From Amycolatopsis iheyensis (lineage in GTDB: Bacteria > Actinomycetota > Actinomycetes > Mycobacteriales > Pseudonocardiaceae), in the NCBI RefSeq assembly GCF_024703995.1, contig NZ_JAMXQV010000011.1:186001-250000 (forward strand): a stretch of 64,000 nt of DNA, written 5' to 3'. Shown here in pieces: positions 61,600 to 64,000 of the stretch. Within the stretch, counting starts at the first letter, position 1, and every line of letters begins with the position of its first letter. A program made the translations under genes and the position numbers. The notes under the pieces are model-generated. The model did not search any database. It was not told the origin of the DNA and saw only the letters and a list, made by a program, of their open reading frames with translations.

Positions 61600-62385
61600 C
61601 TACTCGCGGCCGCCCGCCGTCCGCAGGGCCCGCGGCGCCCCGAGCACGCGCGAGATCCCACGCGCCGCGGCCCGGACCGCGGGGACCAGCGTCCGCGGGT
61701 CCGTGCCCTCCGCCGGGACGACCACCGAGATCGCCGCCACCACTTCGTCGGTGCTGTCGTAGACCGGGGCCGCCACCGACAACGCGATCAGCTCGATCTG
61801 GCCGTCGCTGATCGCGTAGCCGTCGCGGCGGACGTCGGCCAGCACCCGCCGCAGCCGCTCCGGCGAGTCGATCGTCTTGGTGGTGAACGTCTTCAGCGGG
61901 CCGGCCAGGACTTCCTCCTGCGCCTCGGCGGCGGCGTGCGCGAGCAGCACCTGGCCGACACCGGTGGCGTGCGCGGGCAGCCGGCCGCCCACGCGCGTCA
62001 GGACGTTGACCGCGCCGCGGCCGGAAATCCGTTCGACGTAGACGACTTCCGGGCCGTCGAGCACCGCGAGCTGCACGTTCTGGTGCGTGGCCTCATAAAG
62101 GTCCTCGAGGAACGGCATCGCGCTCTCCCGCAGCTCGGCGCCGTGCGGGGCGAGCGAAGCGACTTCCCACAGCCACAACCCGACGCGGTACCGGCCCGCT
62201 TCGTCGCGCACGAGCGCCCCGCGCCGGGTCAGCTCCCCGGCGATCCGGTGGGTCGTCGACAGCGGCAGCCCGACGCGGCGGCTGAGCTCGGACAGCGTCA
62301 GCTGCGGCCGGTCGGCCGTGAACGCGCCCAGCAGGTCGAGGACGCGGTCCACGACCGACGGCGGCCGCTTCGCGCTGTGTCTCAC
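61600..62385 (-). CDS. IclR-family regulator
   Basis: 261-residue IclR repressor/activator. Winged helix 'VVDRVLDLLGAFTADRPQLTLSELSRRVGLPLSTTHRIAGELTRRGALVRDEAGRYRVGLWLWEVA' (about 10-75), GAF-like effector domain 'FLEDLYEATHQNVQLAVLDGPEVVYVERISGRGAVNVLTRVGGRLPAHATGVGQVLLAHA' and 'GYAISDGQIELIALSVAAPVYDSTDEVVAAISVVVP'. GTG start at 62385 overlaps the NIPSNAP gene stop (GTGA). Last gene of a three-gene operon it probably controls. Confidence 0.94.
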   Translation of the reverse strand: MRHSAKRPPSVVDRVLDLLGAFTADRPQLTLSELSRRVGLPLSTTHRIAGELTRRGALVRDEAGRYRVGLWLWEVASLAPHGAELRESAMPFLEDLYEATHQNVQLAVLDGPEVVYVERISGRGAVNVLTRVGGRLPAHATGVGQVLLAHAAAEAQEEVLAGPLKTFTTKTIDSPERLRRVLADVRRDGYAISDGQIELIALSVAAPVYDSTDEVVAAISVVVPAEGTDPRTLVPAVRAAARGISRVLGAPRALRTAGGRE

Positions 62386-62699
62386 TCTTCGTCGTCCGGC
62401 AGCAGCGGACGCATGAACGTCCGCCGGTACCGCACCACGCAGCCGCTTTCGTCGCGGATCTTGTCGGCCTCGATGAAGTCCGGGTCGACGCCGAACAACG
62501 TCCGGTAGCGCTCGTACGCGGCGAGGCTCTCGAAGCTGAACAGCGCGCGAGCTTCGTCGCTCGCCCCCTCCGACGGCAGGAAGTAGCCGTGGTGGACGCC
62601 GCCTTCCCGCTGCACCAACCGCATCCACGCGGCGGCGAAGCGTTCGAAGTCGGTGAGCTTGGCGGGGTCGATGACGTAGTCGACGACGCAGGTGATCAT
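62382..62699 (-). CDS. NIPSNAP-family protein
   Basis: 105-residue NIPSNAP/ferredoxin-like ABM-fold protein: 'MITCVVDYVIDPAKLTDFERFAAAWMRLVQREGGVHHGYFLPSEGASDEARALFSFESLAAYERYRTLFGVDPDFIEADKI', 'YRRTFMRPLLP'. ATG 62699 shares a base with the stop of the MetE-like gene; its stop overlaps the IclR gene. Often found in catabolic operons; biochemical role unknown. Confidence 0.93.
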   Translation of the reverse strand: MITCVVDYVIDPAKLTDFERFAAAWMRLVQREGGVHHGYFLPSEGASDEARALFSFESLAAYERYRTLFGVDPDFIEADKIRDESGCVVRYRRTFMRPLLPDDEE

Positions 62700-63838
62700 C
62701 AGTGGCCGCCCCAGACGCGGTCGGCCGTGGCCACGATCAGCTCCAGCTTGCGCAGCTGGTCGTCCGGGGTGAGGTCGTTGCCCTCCTCGGTCGAGGAGAA
62801 CCCGCACTGCGGCGAAAGGCAGAGCTGGTCGACGTCGACGTACTGCGACGCCTCTTCGATGCGCCGCACCAGGACGTCGGGGTCTTCGAGCTCCGGGCGC
62901 TTGGTGGTGACCAGGCCGAGGACGACCTTCTTGTCCTTCGGCACGAACCGCAGCGGTTCGAAGCCGCCGGAGCGTTCGTCGTCGAACTCCAGGAAGAAAC
63001 CGTCGACGGCCAGCTCGCCGAAGAGCGCTTCGGCGACGAACTCGTAGCTCCCCGAAGCAACCCATGACGACCGGAAGTTGCCGCGGCACAGGTGGGTCGT
63101 CACCGTGAGGTCCTCGGGCCGGCCGGCCAGCGCGGCGTTCATCGTCGCGATGTTGCGCACGTGCTGGGTGTCCGGGTCGCCGCCCATTCGCGCGACGAGC
63201 TCCCGCTGCGCCGGGTCGTTGAGGTAGGCGAGGCTGGTGTCGTCGAGCTGCAGGTATCGGCAGCCGAGGTCGTGCACCGCGGAGACCTGCGCCGCGTACG
63301 CCGCGCTCAGGTCGGCGAAGAACTCCTCGAGGTCCGGGTAGACGCTCTCGCTGACCGCCGCCCGGCCGCCGCGGTAGTAGACCATGCTCGGCGACGGGAT
63401 GGTCAGCTTCGGCGTCACGCCGTCGTCCACATGGGACTTCAGGAACTCGAAGTGCGAAGCGAAGATCGGCTCGTCGAGCCGCACCTTGCCGTCGACCTGC
63501 AGGCCCGGCGGGCTGAACTCGAGGTCGCCGGCCAGGTTGTGGAACTTGACGTGCAGCCGCTCGTCGCTCTTCGAGACCCCACCGAGCGAGTAGATGAAGT
63601 CCATGTGCCAGGAGGCGCGCCGGAACTCGCCGTCGGTGGCCGAGCTCAGCCCGGCCACCCGCTGCATCTTGATGACGTCGCGGATCGCGTCGTCCTCGAC
63701 CGCGCGGAGCTGCTCCGCGCCGATCTCTCCGCTCTCGTGCCGCCGCCGCGCGTCACGCAGCACCGGGGGCCGCAGGAGGCTCCCGACGTGATCGGCGCGG
63801 AACGGCGGGCCCACCTGGGAAGTGCCGCCGGAAGTCAT
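62699..63838 (-). CDS. Cobalamin-independent methionine synthase-like protein (MetE C-domain type)
   Basis: 379-residue UROD/MetE C-terminal-like protein: 'FRADHVGSLLRPPVLRDARR', 'GLSSATDGEFRRASWHMDFIYSLGGV', 'KLTIPSPSMVYYRGGR', 'RYLQLDDTSLAYL', 'TVTTHLCRGNFRSSW' and 'LCLSPQCGFSSTEEGN' (His, Cys and Cys of the zinc site). It is half the size of true MetE, so it may methylate homocysteine from another methyl donor or work in demethylation. ATG 63838 (only weak SD). First gene of the operon with NIPSNAP and IclR; divergent from the NCS2 permease. Confidence 0.9.
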   Translation of the reverse strand: MTSGGTSQVGPPFRADHVGSLLRPPVLRDARRRHESGEIGAEQLRAVEDDAIRDVIKMQRVAGLSSATDGEFRRASWHMDFIYSLGGVSKSDERLHVKFHNLAGDLEFSPPGLQVDGKVRLDEPIFASHFEFLKSHVDDGVTPKLTIPSPSMVYYRGGRAAVSESVYPDLEEFFADLSAAYAAQVSAVHDLGCRYLQLDDTSLAYLNDPAQRELVARMGGDPDTQHVRNIATMNAALAGRPEDLTVTTHLCRGNFRSSWVASGSYEFVAEALFGELAVDGFFLEFDDERSGGFEPLRFVPKDKKVVLGLVTTKRPELEDPDVLVRRIEEASQYVDVDQLCLSPQCGFSSTEEGNDLTPDDQLRKLELIVATADRVWGGH

Positions 63839-63928
63839 GCACCGATGGTCACACATCCGAGACCGTTCCGCCGCCCCCGGAAGTGAGATCATCGGGCGGC
63901 CAGGTCCGCCGACGCGAAGGGGCTGTCC

Positions 63929-64000
63929 ATGACGAAACCCGCGGTCCACCCGGTCGACCAGGGCCTGCCCGCCGGCCGGCTGGCGCTCCTCGGCCTGCAG
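63929..64000 (+). CDS. NCS2 nucleobase permease (partial, N-terminus)
   Basis: ATG at 63929 with AAGGGG 7 nt upstream; 24 codons are in the window: 'HPVDQGLPAGRLALLGLQ'. The 'HPVDxxLPxGRLxxLGLQ' start is the signature of NCS2 (uracil/xanthine/uric acid) permeases before the first membrane helix. Divergent from the MetE-like operon, with 90 bp between. It continues beyond the window. Confidence 0.8.
   Translation, partial: MTKPAVHPVDQGLPAGRLALLGLQ

Noticed and set aside
1..64000. Mobile elements, prophage, CRISPR arrays, tRNA/rRNA, or a typical PKS/NRPS cluster
   Set aside because: No transposase or integrase, repeat-spacer array, tRNA cloverleaf or megasynthase sequences were seen by eye; a tRNAscan or CRISPR search would be needed to exclude short cases.

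Overview
The window is a 64 kb piece of chromosome from a high-GC actinomycete. Gene content points to the Pseudonocardiales, most likely Amycolatopsis or a close relative. The signs are a mycothiol gene (mshA), an HbhA-like protein with its XRE regulator, XRE/DUF397 pairs, DUF574-type methyltransferases, CGNR zinc-finger regulators, very dense coding with many 4-nt ATGA/GTGA overlaps, and frequent GTG starts. The genus is an inference from gene content. I saw no tRNA, rRNA, CRISPR array, insertion sequence or prophage.

Layout. 1-8743 is a conserved mycobacteria-like block: gpmA, a DUF4349 lipoprotein, then a minus-strand run of L,D-transpeptidase, alpha/beta hydrolase, mshA and ybjN, and then murB. 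Its order resembles the M. tuberculosis Rv0482-Rv0489 region, and 29.4-31.0 kb (DUF2516, hbhA, XRE) resembles Rv0474-Rv0476. Between them lie housekeeping and accessory genes: purU, a zinc alcohol dehydrogenase with a divergent TetR, ArsR/HAD, MarR/NAD-binding proteins, an osmoprotectant ABC importer lacking an ATPase gene, an ECF42-type sigma factor operon, and a YbaK / ornithine-cyclodeaminase-like / MIO ammonia-lyase operon. 31-48 kb holds a PCMT-like methyltransferase, two CGNR regulators, a DUF445 protein, aminotransferases, a MocR/YczE pair, a ClpN/HTH pair and an amidase-TetR-MpaB operon. 48.8-52.3 kb is a four-gene cell-envelope module of unknown function rich in His/Met motifs. 52.4-56.7 kb holds a DUF397 protein, two tandem small genes, three methyltransferases and an XRE regulator. 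56.9-64 kb holds a metallo-hydrolase, gnd, a fused HTH-ClpN regulator, a ferredoxin-reductase-like flavoprotein, an IclR operon with a MetE-like protein, and the start of an NCS2 nucleobase permease.

The richest signal is regulatory. At least ten gene pairs carry clear inverted repeats next to a regulator gene (TetR, ArsR, MarR, XRE, MocR, CGNR, ClpN-HTH). Two unlinked ClpN/HTH loci share tandem GTCAAC...GTTGAC palindromes. A long dispersed palindrome occurs three times and a GCGGCACTTTC hairpin twice, always at gene 3' ends. A group of DnaA-box-like sequences sits in front of a DUF445 gene. The best candidate for an undescribed system is the 48.8-52.3 kb envelope module; the ClpN-HTH regulons come second.
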